Of a stretch of 64,000 nucleotides of DNA, positions 52,095 through 64,000 are shown one piece after another (position 1 is the first letter of the stretch; the number at the start of each line of letters is the position of its first letter). Location of the stretch: the NCBI GenBank assembly GCA_022605955.1, contig JAKCOZ010000020.1, positions 10,405,001-10,469,000 of the forward strand. The letters run 5' to 3'. Both the position numbers and the translations under genes were made by a program. This DNA is from Rallus limicola. Its lineage: Eukaryota > Chordata > Aves > Gruiformes > Rallidae. The notes under the pieces are model-generated. The model had not been told where the DNA came from and did no database searches. It worked only from the letters and a program-made list of their open reading frames with translations.

Positions 52095-53941
52095 AAATGG
52101 AAAGGCAGTCATCCTAATGGTAATGTTCAAGTGAAAGGAGAAATACCACAAATGGCTGAATGTTCCCACAACTCAGACCTCGCAGCCAAATTTGTGAAAA
52201 ACTAAAAAATACCCTCAAGTTGCAAAACAAAGACTTCCAGGCATCTCTTTGGGCTTTTTCTGTGTTTTTCAGTCTTATGCTTTGTCTCTGTTTTTCTTTC
52301 CTTTAGGTTAGTTGATTCCCCCTCTTAATTCTTAGGCTATATTTGAGTATGTGCAGCTTAACTAAAGGATACTGGGTACTCAGATGTAAGGAGAACTGGA
52401 GTGAAATTGTGTTTCTTGAGATCCTCTGACACGGAAAAGAGCTTGAATTCATTCTGTAAAGCTACTCTATCATATGAGGCTGGTGTCCTACACCAGTGAA
52501 AAGAATGGGTTGGGGTTTTTTTGACCTAAGAATCAGTCACTGATGTTATTGGCATAGTTATGCCGTTCAGTGTATATATTCAAAAGCAGTTCCACATGGA
52601 AAAGCATATTATTTTATACGCTCCTTGCTCTGCTACGTGTGAAGCTAGCAGTTGCCTTTGGGATTGCTGTATCCTTCCTGATATGGCACATTGCCAAAGT
52701 GGCAAACACAGCAGCGTGTCTTTCAAACTTGGGATTAGGGGATGTTCCTGGAAATTGCACTGCCCAGAGCAGTTTGCAGGTCATATACGTACCAAAGTAG
52801 AAGATGCTTTCATATAACTCTAGGTGACCAAGTTAAGCATCTCCAGAGCAGGCTTTGCTCCTAGGAAATTAGTTGCTTCTGTGTGGGTTGTAGTAAAATC
52901 ACATGCACAATATTACAGTGATCAGTTTCATTCAAAATGAGATAATACTATTTTGAGTAAAGAACAGATTCCTTTAAGGTTTTCAAATGGCTTGGTGTGA
53001 GCAGGCTCTTGATTTGTGCAAACACTTTGTGTGACCTTCACAAACTCACAGCAAGTCATACACCCTCTTCCTGCCCCTGAGTTTCACAGGTTTTGCACCA
53101 TCAGTTACAAACCTTTTCTTGTCACTGTTGTTCAGTGCAACAGGGGTTCTGATGCTGTGTGTGCACCAGGCACCTGAGTCCTTGCTGCCCTCAAACCCTG
53201 AAATACCAAAACCAGCCAGTGCAAACCCTGTGTCCTGAGACACCAGAAATAACTCTGCTCTATTGCAGGCATTCATTTTATTTTTTTTAAATTTATTTTT
53301 CTTCAGGTTGTCCTGGGGAGAGAAGAAGCCTGAGCAGAGCTTATGGAAGTTTGGAAGGCAGATGTTAATCAGATTACTTGGTCTTGTGGTAAAAGCCAGC
53401 TGTCTGGGGTGCAGTTGCCCAGCTGTGTCCTCTACCAGATGGGATCAGATGTGGTCAGTGCTGTCAAACATGCCAATCAACTGCCTGAAGGAAAACCCCT
53501 TTTAGCCCCCTGTGGATTTGGAGGCACTGGGGGATGTGGATTACAGAGTAGCATTAGCGTGCAGAATAGGAATCAAACTCCAAATTGAATTATTCCCTTT
53601 TTTGCTTATTACCTCTCTCTTGCTAGGAAGCAGGACAAGACATGCAAACTGCTTCCATGACTAAACCAGCCAGCAAGAGCTATGTCATGTGCTGAAACCA
53701 GCAGTGAGCTTCTAAAAGCCTTTTGAGGCCAGATGGTGGGATTTCCTCTGTTGAAGAAGCACAAAAGACTTCCATAACTTCGAGCCTAGTGCATTTGGGA
53801 TAACACAGTCCACTGGGACCCACAGAGATGCATTGTATTGAATAAAATAAACATTTCTAGAGGCATAACTGTTATGCCAAGGACCCTCCCCAAGTTGGGA
53901 CTTTCACAGGCATAGTAGTACACTATTATGCAAACTTTGTT

Positions 53942-53960
53942 TATACTACTTTGTAGTATA
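53942..53960. repeat. Perfect 8-bp hairpin
   Basis: TATACTAC and GTAGTATA pair perfectly around a TTT loop. The word TATACTACTTTG recurs about 27 bases further on, so the hairpin sits inside a small local duplication. No host gene or element boundary is visible next to it. Confidence 0.7.
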
Positions 53961-54879
53961 AAAAAACATATACTACTTTGTTTGACAACTGAATGGTATT
54001 AAAACTGTCTGGAAGCTTATTGCTTGGAGCTGGGTGGGAGAAGGTGGAGAGCTCCAGGGCATTTGGCACACTTGGCTTCTCCTGCAGCAGGTCTCAGTGG
54101 TATAACTCTGGACCCACAAGTGGAGGATCAGACCTGGGTATCCCACCAATGTCTCCTTTGTGACAGTGGAAGCAATTTGTGGACAGCCGTGGTATTTTCC
54201 TGTTCAGCATCCTATTTATAATGGTTCACTCAATGGCAGGATAATACAGCCCCCTCAAGGGAAGCCTCATGCCAGCTCAGGAGGATGCTGCTTCTTCCTA
54301 ATTCATGTGAAGGATATTTGAGCTTGAGCACCAGTTTAAGTCCTTGCCTGGACCTTAGGATCCTGGCAGCTTGTGGATCTTCTAGAAACTGTCTGGTTCT
54401 GCATTTTCCTCAGACCACATCCATCCTTCTCTGACACAGCACCGATGAGAAATTGGAGCAATTGTCAACTCTAGGACCCTGGGGACAACTTCCTAGGCCA
54501 GGTTGGATGATAGAATTCAGTATGTGGGTAGGAAGAGAATAGGTCCTATGGTTTAGTCTGTGCTGTTACATTTCTACTGTGCAAGGTCTGTCTCTCTAGA
54601 AGACCTCTGAGCTGGGCCTTGGGACCTTGTGGTTGGCTCTAGACTGAAGGATTTTGATCTGTCAGTGCAGGGTTTGTGCCAGGTTGCTGTTTCTGAGCTT
54701 TGCAGCAGGAACACTGTATTTTGATTTCAGGATGAATTTCCGTGACACCAGTGCTGGTAGATAATCCATAGTTAAGGTTACCTCTGGATGGGAGAGTCTG
54801 ATGGAGACAATGTAGTGACAAACATCTGACCTGGGAAATGTTGCCCTTGATTGGTCAACATGGAAATGAGAGCTCTCAC

Positions 54880-54971
54880 CTTGAGCATCAGAAGCACATT
54901 ACCTCCACATGTACAGCATGGAGGTGATAAGAGGGGGTTTAGAGGGAAGCTTGGGGTGCACACAGTAACTG
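54880..54971 (-). CDS. Weak candidate coding exon
   Basis: This 92-bp minus-strand block lies between a good acceptor (TTGTGTATTTTCTGCCAG) and a good donor (AAG followed by GTGAGAG). One frame is open (two bases, then 30 codons) and gives a proline- and cysteine-rich peptide with SPPCCTCGGN. It is not recognised and its phase does not join the block at 51740-51812. A chance match is the leading alternative. Confidence 0.15.
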
Positions 54972-56221
54972 CTGGCAGAAAATACACAACAGATTCAAGA
55001 TTTTGCAGTCTTGTTGCCTGTAGCTTGCTTTTCCTCCTCTCCTAATTGAACAAGCAGCAAAGAACATGTATCTGTGAAGCATGATAAAGCCTCAAGTCTA
55101 GTGTGTGAATACAACCCAATGTTTATTCTCAAGAGTCCAGCTGATTCAACCCCTGCCCTCCTCTGTGGGAAGAGCTGAGTTCAGGTTCTTGGTTACTTCC
55201 CATCTGAGAAGTTATGTGACTAACAGGTTCAAAGGGGGGAAACTTAGGTAGCATTTGCTCAGCAATAGCTTTATTTAAACCTTCTATCTCTTTCAGAGTG
55301 CTCCAGAAGCACACGACTGTGCAACCAGAGACTGTATGAAATATTCAATCTTTCCAATCTCCTGCAGTTTTTCCTGCTTGCTTGGCATATGGAAGCACTA
55401 GATATGCTTGCCAATAAAGACCTCCCCTGGAAGATATCATTTAACAAGGGATGAAAACGTGATAAATGTTTTATAATCAAGGTCCCATAAGCAAAAGTGA
55501 GTGTGAGGCAGCTCTTATCCATATGAGTGGGAGCTGGCTGAAAGTTTTAATAGTCGCTTGGCACTGGATTTCTTTGGTTTTTGATGTGAACAGACTACTT
55601 CTAGCAGGCTCCTTTTTGCAGGCATTCCTCTCTGCTGCAGCTGTTTCTGCTATAATTTATACAGATGCTATTATTCATGAGCAGACCTGCCCCCAACACT
55701 TTTGATGTTAAAAAATCTTGTTGCATTCTGAATCAAAGCACCTATTTCGGTGAAGTGCAGGTAATCCATGCAGTTTCACTTACCTGCATGCTGATGCTAA
55801 GGAGCCTTATCTAATTAAAAAGCTTCTATCAAAAATCTCTTCACCCCACACAGACACAGCAGATAAAGTTGGTTTACCAGCTTCACTTCTAAACTGAGGG
55901 CTAATGAATGTAATTTTACTGATGAGGGATTTCTGATTCCCCGTGTGAACTGCACATGTAATCTAATGGAGGACTTGCTAAGCTTGCAGTGACACTCAAG
56001 TCATTTTTCACACTGGGGCAAGCTGGTATCTCTTAAATCAAATTGTTACTCTATTAATTACTGCAACGTATTTATCTGAAACATAATAACTGGAATGACA
56101 GTGCTTATTAACAGCTAGGAACTCCTAAGTATGGTGGAAAGATCACAAATGAGAATTGTGAGGAACACTAATGAGAGACAGGGATATTCAGTGATGTGCA
56201 GCGAGGCTGTTGAGAGTTCAG

Positions 56222-56432
56222 GTACCTCTGGCAGCAGCTGAAGTGCTGTATCACCTCTCAGTGCGTCTATGGGGACCACATGCCAGTGATATATAGGCAA
56301 GGCTACCACAGCACAGACTTGAAATTTGCTTTCTCATCTGAGGATGCTGAGGGGAGGACTGATGAAGACATTTTCCTACTTGCAGAAAAGAAAAAGATTG
56401 AGGCAGACATGCAGCAGCTGAGGTACATGCCG
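56222..56432 (+). pseudogene. Coding exon remnant A, unknown protein
   Basis: This plus-strand block is open for 70 codons after its first base and ends exactly at a codon boundary, next to a donor-like GTATGTGT. The acceptor before 56222 (GAGAGTTCAG) is weak. The peptide is strongly coding-like: a WQQLKCC segment, CVYGDHMPVIYRQGY, an acidic SSEDAEGRTDEDIF part and a basic AEKKKIEADMQQLR helix. It joins block B (56528-56720) in phase across 95 bases. I do not recognise the family. Composition, length and phase match support a real exon. The stop codon in block B makes a decayed gene or retired exon likely. Confidence 0.45.
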
Positions 56433-56527
56433 GTATGTGTGTCGAGTTGTGCTCACGTTCAGAGATGGATCTCAGGGGAGAACATGTTGCCTACAGAGAT
56501 GCAGTAGACTTACTGCTTTGACCTTAG

Positions 56528-56720
56528 GAGGATGTTGAAGCTACTTTTATGCAACAGTAACTAGATGAAAACTTGACTGAGGATAAAACGCCAGCAGAAA
56601 CTGGAGACTCCACTTTTCCACCAGAAGAAACTTTGGGCTACTACAAAGGCTGTTCCATGGACAGCAGGATTGTGTGTACCCTCAGCGACTTTGCCTACGA
56701 CATCAAGCTGGGGGGCCTAG
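56528..56720 (+). pseudogene. Coding exon remnant B with in-frame stop
   Basis: The block follows the acceptor CTGCTTTGACCTTAG and continues the frame of block A directly. It reads EDVEATFMQQ, then a TAA stop, then about 53 further coding-like codons including PPEETLGYYKGCS and VCTLSDFAYDIK. A donor-like site follows at 56721 (CTAG then GTCAGC), though the exact end is uncertain. A single base change could create the stop from a glutamine codon. Coding character on both sides of the stop argues for a gene inactivated fairly recently, a sequencing error or an alternative splice form. The product is not recognised. Confidence 0.45.
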
Positions 56721-57430
56721 GTCAGCACATTGGTTGGAAGTGAAAAGTGTTAAGATGGGGGGGGGGAATTATCTCCATAGCACTTCTCAGATATGCAGTG
56801 CATCACAGTTTTCCCGGTACAAAGAAAGATCACCTTAATCTAATCATGTAACCCACCTCCTCTACTTTCTAATCAGAAAGTCAGCATGAGTGCAAGCTCT
56901 TAATCTGATCCTTATTTACTTTCCCTGGCTAATGTCCACAGAAATTGTTACTGCTGTTGAAAAGTCAGCAGACTTATCTGAAACAGAGTTAGTTCCATAA
57001 CTACAGCTGTTAAATATCTTGAGTGAAGAAATATAAAAGTAACCCCAACTCTACCCCTCAGCAGTTAAATGCTGTGCTGCCTGGCTACTCATTTAGGTCA
57101 CTGAGACCAGAATAAGTTTTCAAAAACCAGGTGGTTACACACCTCTGTAAAATCTGCATGTGTTGCAAATGTCAAAGGCAGCACCTTTTTGAAAAGTCAA
57201 GTTAATTAATATCTGTGGTTTTGTGGAAATTAAATACAGGAAGCATTCCCTTGCTCTTGACTGGGTGGCTGGAACTACAGTAATTGCCTTGTATCAGGAA
57301 TGTCATTTTTCATTTCTAGCAGGTCTTGTTTAACCAGACAGGTTCTTAAATTACTGTTCCTTGTCTGTAGTGAAGCAAACCTTTCAGTACAGCTTTTCAT
57401 ACATGGAAGCATCAATTCAGAAGGTGACCA

Positions 57431-57464
57431 GCACGTACTGTGCAAAGGCACGTGCTGTGCAAAG
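57431..57464. repeat. 17-bp tandem duplication, two copies
   Basis: GCACGTACTGTGCAAAG is followed directly by GCACGTGCTGTGCAAAG, differing at one position. Each copy also contains GCAC and GTGC, so the unit can pair with itself. It is a local duplication with no evident element around it. Confidence 0.85.
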
Positions 57465-58213
57465 CTCCTGCAGACTGTGTAGTTCCATCAAAGTTTTGCT
57501 GTCTGGTTGTACTGGCTGCTGTTTGTCTTTCTAATGGATCTCAGAGGAAAGGAGAACATTGAAAACATCCTACTGCTTAATATACTTCAAATACATTTGA
57601 GGTTCTGTTTTGACCCATTGCTTGGGTCCATAGATAATTTTGTGATTGGGTAAAGAGAGAAGGAATCACTAATTGCTCTTGATTAAATCTCCAGGTTTCT
57701 TTTTTTTTTGCCAGAACCAGGATCCTTCAGCTGTTGCTGACTAATGAGTAATATTTTTTTCAGGGAACCCACAATAATCAGGAGACAAATGACCAGGGAA
57801 ATGGACAGAACAAGCCCAGATCTAAGGCCAGTATAATTCCTTTGCCACAATGGATTTGCTTTATTTTTTCCTGAAATGTAATTCTTAAATTTCTCTTTCA
57901 GCTGAACCCAACACTAACCAAATACTGAGGTGTGCCCAGCTTTAGGCACACAGGCTTTTCAGGTGACTTTAAATGAGGTATGGGCTGATCTGTCTCAAGG
58001 AATGTAATTTTTTCCTTTCTTTCCAATCTGTTTAAATTCAGTGTATTACCCCATACATACTTTTTATTTATGCTCCTTTCTTGATCTTTATGTTCTTTGT
58101 ATCCTGTGAACAGTTTTTAGACCATGTATCTTTTTCTTCACCATTGCTGATTTAAGCTCTGTTCATACATTTATAACTCCTTAATCCATGTGCAAAAAAA
58201 TGTCCCCTTACTC

Positions 58214-58266
58214 CCTGCATGCGTTCCATGCAGGCAAGGCTGGAGTTTCTATTATTATTATTATTA
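58214..58266. repeat. 8-bp hairpin next to an (ATT)n run
   Basis: CCTGCATG (58214-58221) pairs perfectly with CATGCAGG (58227-58234) around the loop CGTTC. About 16 bases further on, at 58251-58266, lies a run of five ATT units. The hairpin has no T tract typical of a small-RNA terminator on either strand. Confidence 0.7.
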
Positions 58267-58910
58267 AAGTCTAACATAATTCTCATGAAAACTTAAAAAT
58301 CTGCTAATGCAGCTGAGTAGTGCATGACAGATTTTCATCAAATACGCTTTATTCATTTACAGATGTTTAAAGGAAGGCTGTGCTAAGAGCACTGAACTGA
58401 TTCAATCCAATACTAAGCCCTCTGACAACAATGTGAATGTATAATTCTTGTGGTGAGAGCTCAGCAGAAAAGTGTTCCCATTAATATCTGGTCCCTAGCA
58501 TCAGTGGAGCTTAAGAAATAGGAAACTGGCATATTTATTCACCACCTAAATTTTTAAACAGCAAACATTTTTAAAGCACTTGCTAAAATATTTAAGCCAG
58601 GCAAATAACAAGTAGGTGATGGATGACAAGGAGAATAAATGCCTTGATTTATTGAAGAAAAGGGAATTTAAGAACTTGGTGTGAAGAACTTACTAGTTAA
58701 TCTGACTGGTGATAATTCTCTAATTGAATTGTTTGCACTAGGTTATTGAATTTGAGAATCTTTAAAGGAGTTCCAGCCCAAGGTGGTAACCTGAGCCACC
58801 TAACCCTTGCAAATGTCATTCACTAGCTGAGATTAATCTAGAAGGGTTTGCAGAGCTGTCAGCAAGTTCACCCAGTTTGTTGGCAAGAATGGATTAAGAG
58901 GAGACTTTAA

Positions 58911-58958
58911 TGTGCTAACACTGCAACCTACCATCTTCATGTGCTAGCGCTGCAACCT
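58911..58958. repeat. Imperfect duplication with 29-bp period
   Basis: TGTGCTAACACTGCAACCT at 58911 recurs as TGTGCTAGCGCTGCAACCT at 58940, matching 17 of 19 bases. The rest of the 29-base unit is only loosely similar. It appears to be an old local duplication. Confidence 0.7.
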
Positions 58959-61900
58959 TCACTTTCTGCTGGGAGTGGGAAAGAAAAGTCAGGTTTCAGA
59001 CTTGTGAACTGTCAGGCTTCAAGTTCTCTATCAAAAAGGAGTTCAGAACTTTATTCCTGATTTGAAGGTCTTCATTCACATCTTCCCCCAGCCCCCTTTC
59101 TTTTTTGCAGAAGAATGAACTAGCTGGAGAGCATCCTTACCCAGAAAGGATAGGAAGGAAAGGGAAAAGCAACAGATGTACAGGTCTTATAAACAGTCAC
59201 TGATTTTTGGCATGTATGGGCTGCATCATGTTAATAGCTGGATGTACGTTCCATTACCTGCAGTTGATCTCTTAACGTGGGACTTGTTCAGTGACTGTTA
59301 TGAACTCCAGACTCTAGATGCCAATACAGATTTTGAACAAAAGGTGGAAACAAATGAGCTACATCAGGCTTCCTTGAAAGTTTCCAAACTTCCTAAATCT
59401 AAGTTTTTGTTTGCATTTCAGAGCAATAGCTCTAAGGTTTCGGTGATGGCTCTTCTGAAGGCAGTGTGAAATGAACAGGTTACACTGATCTCCCTTCTGG
59501 TTTCTTACCCCACATAGGCTAAACTTAGAGATACCCTGGTGCTTTTCCTGTCAGCAGTAGAGCTACTAATGAGAGAGCTGTCAGCTTGCTCTAATTTCAC
59601 CTTGCAACCCTAGTGCTCGCTGCCAGCACAGGGCACTGTAATTCCTTGCATCCATGGCGGGGATGGGAAACAAGTGAGACAAGGATCTGAAACATTTTAT
59701 GAACTTAACTTTCCTTTTATAGTTCTCTCTGTAGCTGAGACAAGCTAGCAGATGCTATCTTAAGATAAACAAGCACATTGAATTCTCCTGGAGGGAAGGG
59801 TGTAGCTGCTTGTCAGGAACCCCAAGGAGCAGTTGGCTGGCTGACTCTAAGCAGCAGTGAAACAGTTAGATTTAGTCTATTCTTTGCTGTTTAGCACTGC
59901 TTTGAAGCTGATGAGAGAGAGGTTTTAGTGGATTTAGGAATAATTCAGCAAAACTCAGGTTGTTTCTTTATGCTGCAATGTCAGGCTGCGCTTGTAGCAG
60001 GTCATAAGGCTGGTGCTAAGTTAATGATACTCCAGGATCTCATCACAGAGTTACCTCAGATGAACGGTGGAGGACCTAGAAGATGATGGAAATCTTACTT
60101 CAAAGATTTGGAAGTAATTAAGGCAGATGACTTGATATTTTTGTACAGAAGCTGTAACTTCATATGCTTACATGAACATTCATGCAAAAATGAGGGGGCT
60201 TTTTGCTTCATGCCCTTCCTTAGTCATGTATATTCAGGAGGAAAGGATAAATCAGATATAACATGGTATTTCTTAGGCTTTCAGCCAGCAGGTCTGTTTC
60301 TAAGTGGCAAATTATAATGCCAAGTGTTTGCTTTAGGTACTAAAAATCTCACTATCAGAGTTCTGAACAGTCCTCTCTTGCAGTGAGACCCCAATGCCAA
60401 TGTGTTCATTGCTCAGCTGCCCCTAAGATGTGTCTCTGGTACACAAACAAATGGAGGCGCTCACAACACAAGAGTCTAACACCCAAACCATCTAATGCTT
60501 ACTAGTTGTCAACCCTGAATATCACTGGGCTGTCTTTTCAAGTGCACGACTGCACTAACCTTGCTGTGTCAGGAAACTTTGCGTCCGATCCTGTAATGCA
60601 TAAAGATGTCCTGGCAGGAGAAAGGCAATAGAGTTTCTTTGCTGAACTCCAAGTGCAGCATGTCATTATTTATTAAAGAGCAAGCAGCTGAAAACTCAAC
60701 CATTCTTGACACTTCAACCTCTCCTACCCGTATTTGTGTATGTGGCAAGCAGTCGTTTGTGAGAAAGACATCCCCAGTCACTTCTAAGGGAGATGAAATA
60801 ACCCCAGTTTTCTCATTTAAGAAGGGCATCTCTTTTTATTCTTGTTTAAAAGGTGGGACAATGTGGTCAATTCCCCTCATACTTGCAGGTCTCATTTCAG
60901 CATGCCTGAAAAGGGAGAGTCCCAGCAGAAATCTCTGGAGCAAGCTGTAATTAATTGAAGCAAGCAGATGGCTCCAACTTCTTGTGCCTCAGCAATGTGA
61001 CAGCATCTCATGGAGGAGCTGTGACAGCATAGGACACTTGTAGGAGAGGGGGTGGGATGAAATCTCTCAGTGTGCATCTACAGCAGGCTCAAGCAGTGTG
61101 TTTATTCGAGCAAATGTTATCTCACTACTCATTGAATTATCTATCTCCAATGGCCTTGGGTGAGAGAGAGCAGTAAAGGAAGGAGAAAGGTGAACCAAGA
61201 TTTGCACTTCCACACAAGAAAGCGTAGAATAAGAAGCAAAGTTTCAATGTCAGGCCGTTAGCTGGCCTTAATTGGCTCTGTGGGGAGCTGCTCTTATTTT
61301 GGAAGAGGAATGCCTTTTCTAAATAGACCTCTCTTCTAAGTGGATTAAGCAAATTCAATTAAAAATTTGAAAATGTCGTTAAAGGATGAGTTCAATTGTG
61401 TAAGGAATCAGTGTCCAAAGTAACTTCTGGCATAAACACAATCTTACAGGGTGAACAAGTAGTTGTCTTTCTCTTGTGCTTCAGAGAGTCTAATTTAGTA
61501 TACACTTTCCTAACACTGAAAATCAAATGTTTAGTTTGATTTTGATTACTCATATATGAGCTTATGTAGGAAGTGTTTCTCAATCTCTGAGAATTTTCCA
61601 GATCTTAAAACTGTCAAGAAAAAAATTCAGAATTATCCTTTTTTTTTTCCCTAAACAAGCAAAACTAAAAGGGTAAGAAAGAAAATGTTTGAGTCAACTA
61701 AAACATTTCTAATTTTGTCTCTTGCTTAGTATGGATTTAATTTTTATAAACAGAAGTGATTTAGACTGATTTTTTAAATGTAAAACCAGAAGTGAAGAAG
61801 TATGAAAAGCAGTGATTTGTTAAGCGTGTGTTTATCCCTTAGGTTGACTCTCTGAACTTCTCAGCTTCCTTACGATATACTTTAATATTAATTTGTGAAA

Positions 61901-64000
61901 CATTGTGTGATATCTCCATATGAAACACCTTTCCCAAGCATAAACTCTTGGTCTCCTTTGAGAGTAGAAAGAGGCAAGAAATCACACCAAAATCCCTAGT
62001 TGATGTTCATTTTCAAGAAGCATCCTGTTTGAAGTGAATCTTAAAAATACTCCTCTCATGAAAAAAAACCAACCCAAAACAGCCCTATTGGAAAAATTAC
62101 ATTTTATTTATAGGCTGCATGGTTTAATAAGTGGAAGTGTGATACCTGAAGGGTGTGTCTGTATTTGTCAGGGCTATCCCTGTTGTTTTGAGCATAGAAA
62201 ATCCAGAGTGTCTGTTTGTTAGGAGGCCAGACTCCTTAAGGATACATGAAATGTGGCAGATGGAGAAACTTGCTGAATCTTGGATAAATTAGTGAGACAT
62301 TGCAGAGTGTCTGTAAATACTGTAGGACCTCATGACAGTGGCAGCCAAAGGAGATGAAAAAATTATATTTGCACAGAAAGGATGCGAAGTGTCTGTAAGT
62401 CACCAACAAGAAACAATGACTATCTATCTGCCCATGGTTTGGGGTTCTTAGACCACCACTCTCTAAGGAGAGTCACGGTGAAATGCGTCTACCCACAAAG
62501 AATCAGTGTCTAGGGATGTACCCTACTGAGTTTCATGGTGTACATTATTTGCCAATGGTTCTGACTCATCCAAGCCATTTCCCAGGTGTTGTAGTACCAC
62601 GTCTGCTGTAAATGTGTGCTTCTGAGGGGAAAAGCTTTTAACTGCAGGTGACTGGGATGGTTCAGTTTCCCCTTTAGTTACATCCTCTGCTTCTTACTTT
62701 TGTTTGCACATATCAAACTTATGATGTAAGCTTAGTGCCAGTTTCTCACTAGTGTTCTGAAGCCACAGTTAGGACAGATTTTTTTTTTTTTCTAAGGTCT
62801 CCAGGCACTGCAGTCAAGAGTTTTCTTTAAATCTTTATATCTTAGCCTCACGAGTTCAAGAGATTTTATTCATTATTCTAAATATTAATTATTATTATTT
62901 TATCATTTTAGATACTCTAGATTTTGTATGCCAGCTTTTTTGCTGCAATTCTGGTTGTGACGATGAATTGCCTTATGTAAAGACTCTGTAGAAACAGCTC
63001 CTCGTTCTGAGTGGATTTGTTTGGCTTTCACTCAGACAAACTCCCAAACACAGCAGGATCAGGTCTATTCTGAGGATGCCAATAATTCCAGCTGAAATCT
63101 TCCATCAAAAATCTTTCTGAGTTCAGCAGAAGCATAACTGATGTAGTCAAATATAGTTCCCTGCTAGCACTAAATTAATACTCATCTCTCCTGACTCAGG
63201 AAGGGATGGCTGGATGAACTTTATATGTCCCTTGGTGCAAATATTTCCCAACTTTCTCCTATGTATCTCCTCATTTTTGTACATGCATATGTGTTTTAAG
63301 GAGAAACTTGCTTCTGTACAAAAAAAGGTATTGCTGCTTTTTCTTTATTATTCCATCATTTCTCCATTTAAATTGCCTCTCAGAAATTCTTTTTTTCCTT
63401 CACATGTGTTTATCAACTTTTAGGAATTTCAAGCTACCATATTAATTTCTGAGATTTGCAGAAGTTATGTTGCTGATGGGAGTGGCTTATTTTCTGCACT
63501 GCTTCTTGGCTACCCGAAAATACAGTGAAAACAAGTGTGCTGTTTACAAAGATGCATTGTTTGAGTCAACAATGATCCAAACCAAATTGTTACACACTGA
63601 CATCTTCATGATTTGAAGGAATCTAAACAAATTCTCACTTTATAGCCTGAAACCTGAAGGTCTTTTCTGGGAAGGGTTAGTCTTATATACCTGAAGGGGC
63701 ATATTCTCAATTTTCATTATGCTCTTAACGTCTCATCCATGTTCAGTGCTCAATGTTATCTGAAGGTATAAGGAATTATCTGAACTTGTGGAAAACTTGA
63801 CATGCATATACTTTTCCTTTCAAACTCTCCTTTAATTTTAAAAGGGTAAAACCAGTTGAAACAGCAATTAGCAGAACAAACACTACTGTCCTTGGGGGAG
63901 ACCTTGTCTGCCAAACTCCTGACTCAAGAGAATGGTTATAGCTGAGTTACAGCCGAGAGAACAGACCCAACTTAGGCTGGAAAATGCTGATGGACCTTGA

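Larger units (their letters stand above)
56721..64000. other. Non-coding stretch, no gene seen
   Basis: No further supported exon was found to the right of the 56.2-56.7 kb pair. A ten-G run lies at 56757-56766. A block starting at 57764 after TTTTTTTCAG is open for about 22 codons in one frame, but it does not continue the phase of block B. Frames at 59176-59469 and 60606-60950 are about 100 codons each without domains. AT-rich simple sequence lies near 62883-62904. Confidence 0.5.

Noticed and set aside
54500..54516. CR1-like word GGCCAGGTTGGATG
   Set aside because: The similarity covers only about 14 bases and does not extend on either side, so it is not supported as a repeat fragment.
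1..64000. tRNA, rRNA, spliceosomal RNA genes, CRISPR arrays or bacterial operons
   Set aside because: No cloverleaf with box A/B, no recognisable U-snRNA start, no regular spaced repeats and no gene-dense layout were seen. The window is vertebrate nuclear DNA.

Overview
This window looks like ordinary AT-rich vertebrate nuclear DNA, most likely from a bird. It contains a short antisense fragment of an avian-type CR1 LINE 3' end (24610-24778), few other interspersed repeats, scattered simple repeats and no dense gene array. No bacterial or phage operon structure is present. Nearly all open frames are short and unremarkable. The songbird suggestion is inference only.

The one large intact reading frame is on the minus strand at 18455-20236. 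It is a complete 593-residue gammaretrovirus-type envelope (env) gene inside a truncated endogenous retrovirus spanning 17873-20524. In the proviral (minus) sense the element consists of a 42-bp remnant of the 5' LTR, a deletion removing the rest of that LTR, the leader, gag and nearly all of pol, a 42-codon open remnant, a splice acceptor, the env ORF, a polypurine tract and a full 560-bp 3' LTR. The LTR has a TATA box, an ATTAAA polyadenylation signal and a CpG-rich R/U5 region. No target-site duplication is visible at its outer edges. Env is intact although everything needed for replication is gone, which makes it the best candidate for a retained or recently captured gene.

Outside the provirus I find no complete cellular gene. 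The strongest cellular coding signal is a pair of plus-strand blocks at 56222-56432 and 56528-56720. They join in the same phase across a 95-bp GT-AG gap and give a coding-like peptide, but the second block has an in-frame TAA, so this may be a decayed gene. On the minus strand, 4147-4315 is an open block with strong splice sites, and 14325-14421 has strong splice sites but is closed in all frames. Together with a splice donor just downstream of the proviral LTR (17835), these suggest a right-to-left transcript that the LTR could feed. Weaker exon-like blocks at 29271, 51740 and 54880 are listed at low confidence because chance matches are expected in 64 kb.

The rest of the window is intergenic or intronic sequence with low-complexity tracts, small hairpins and short tandem repeats, listed individually.
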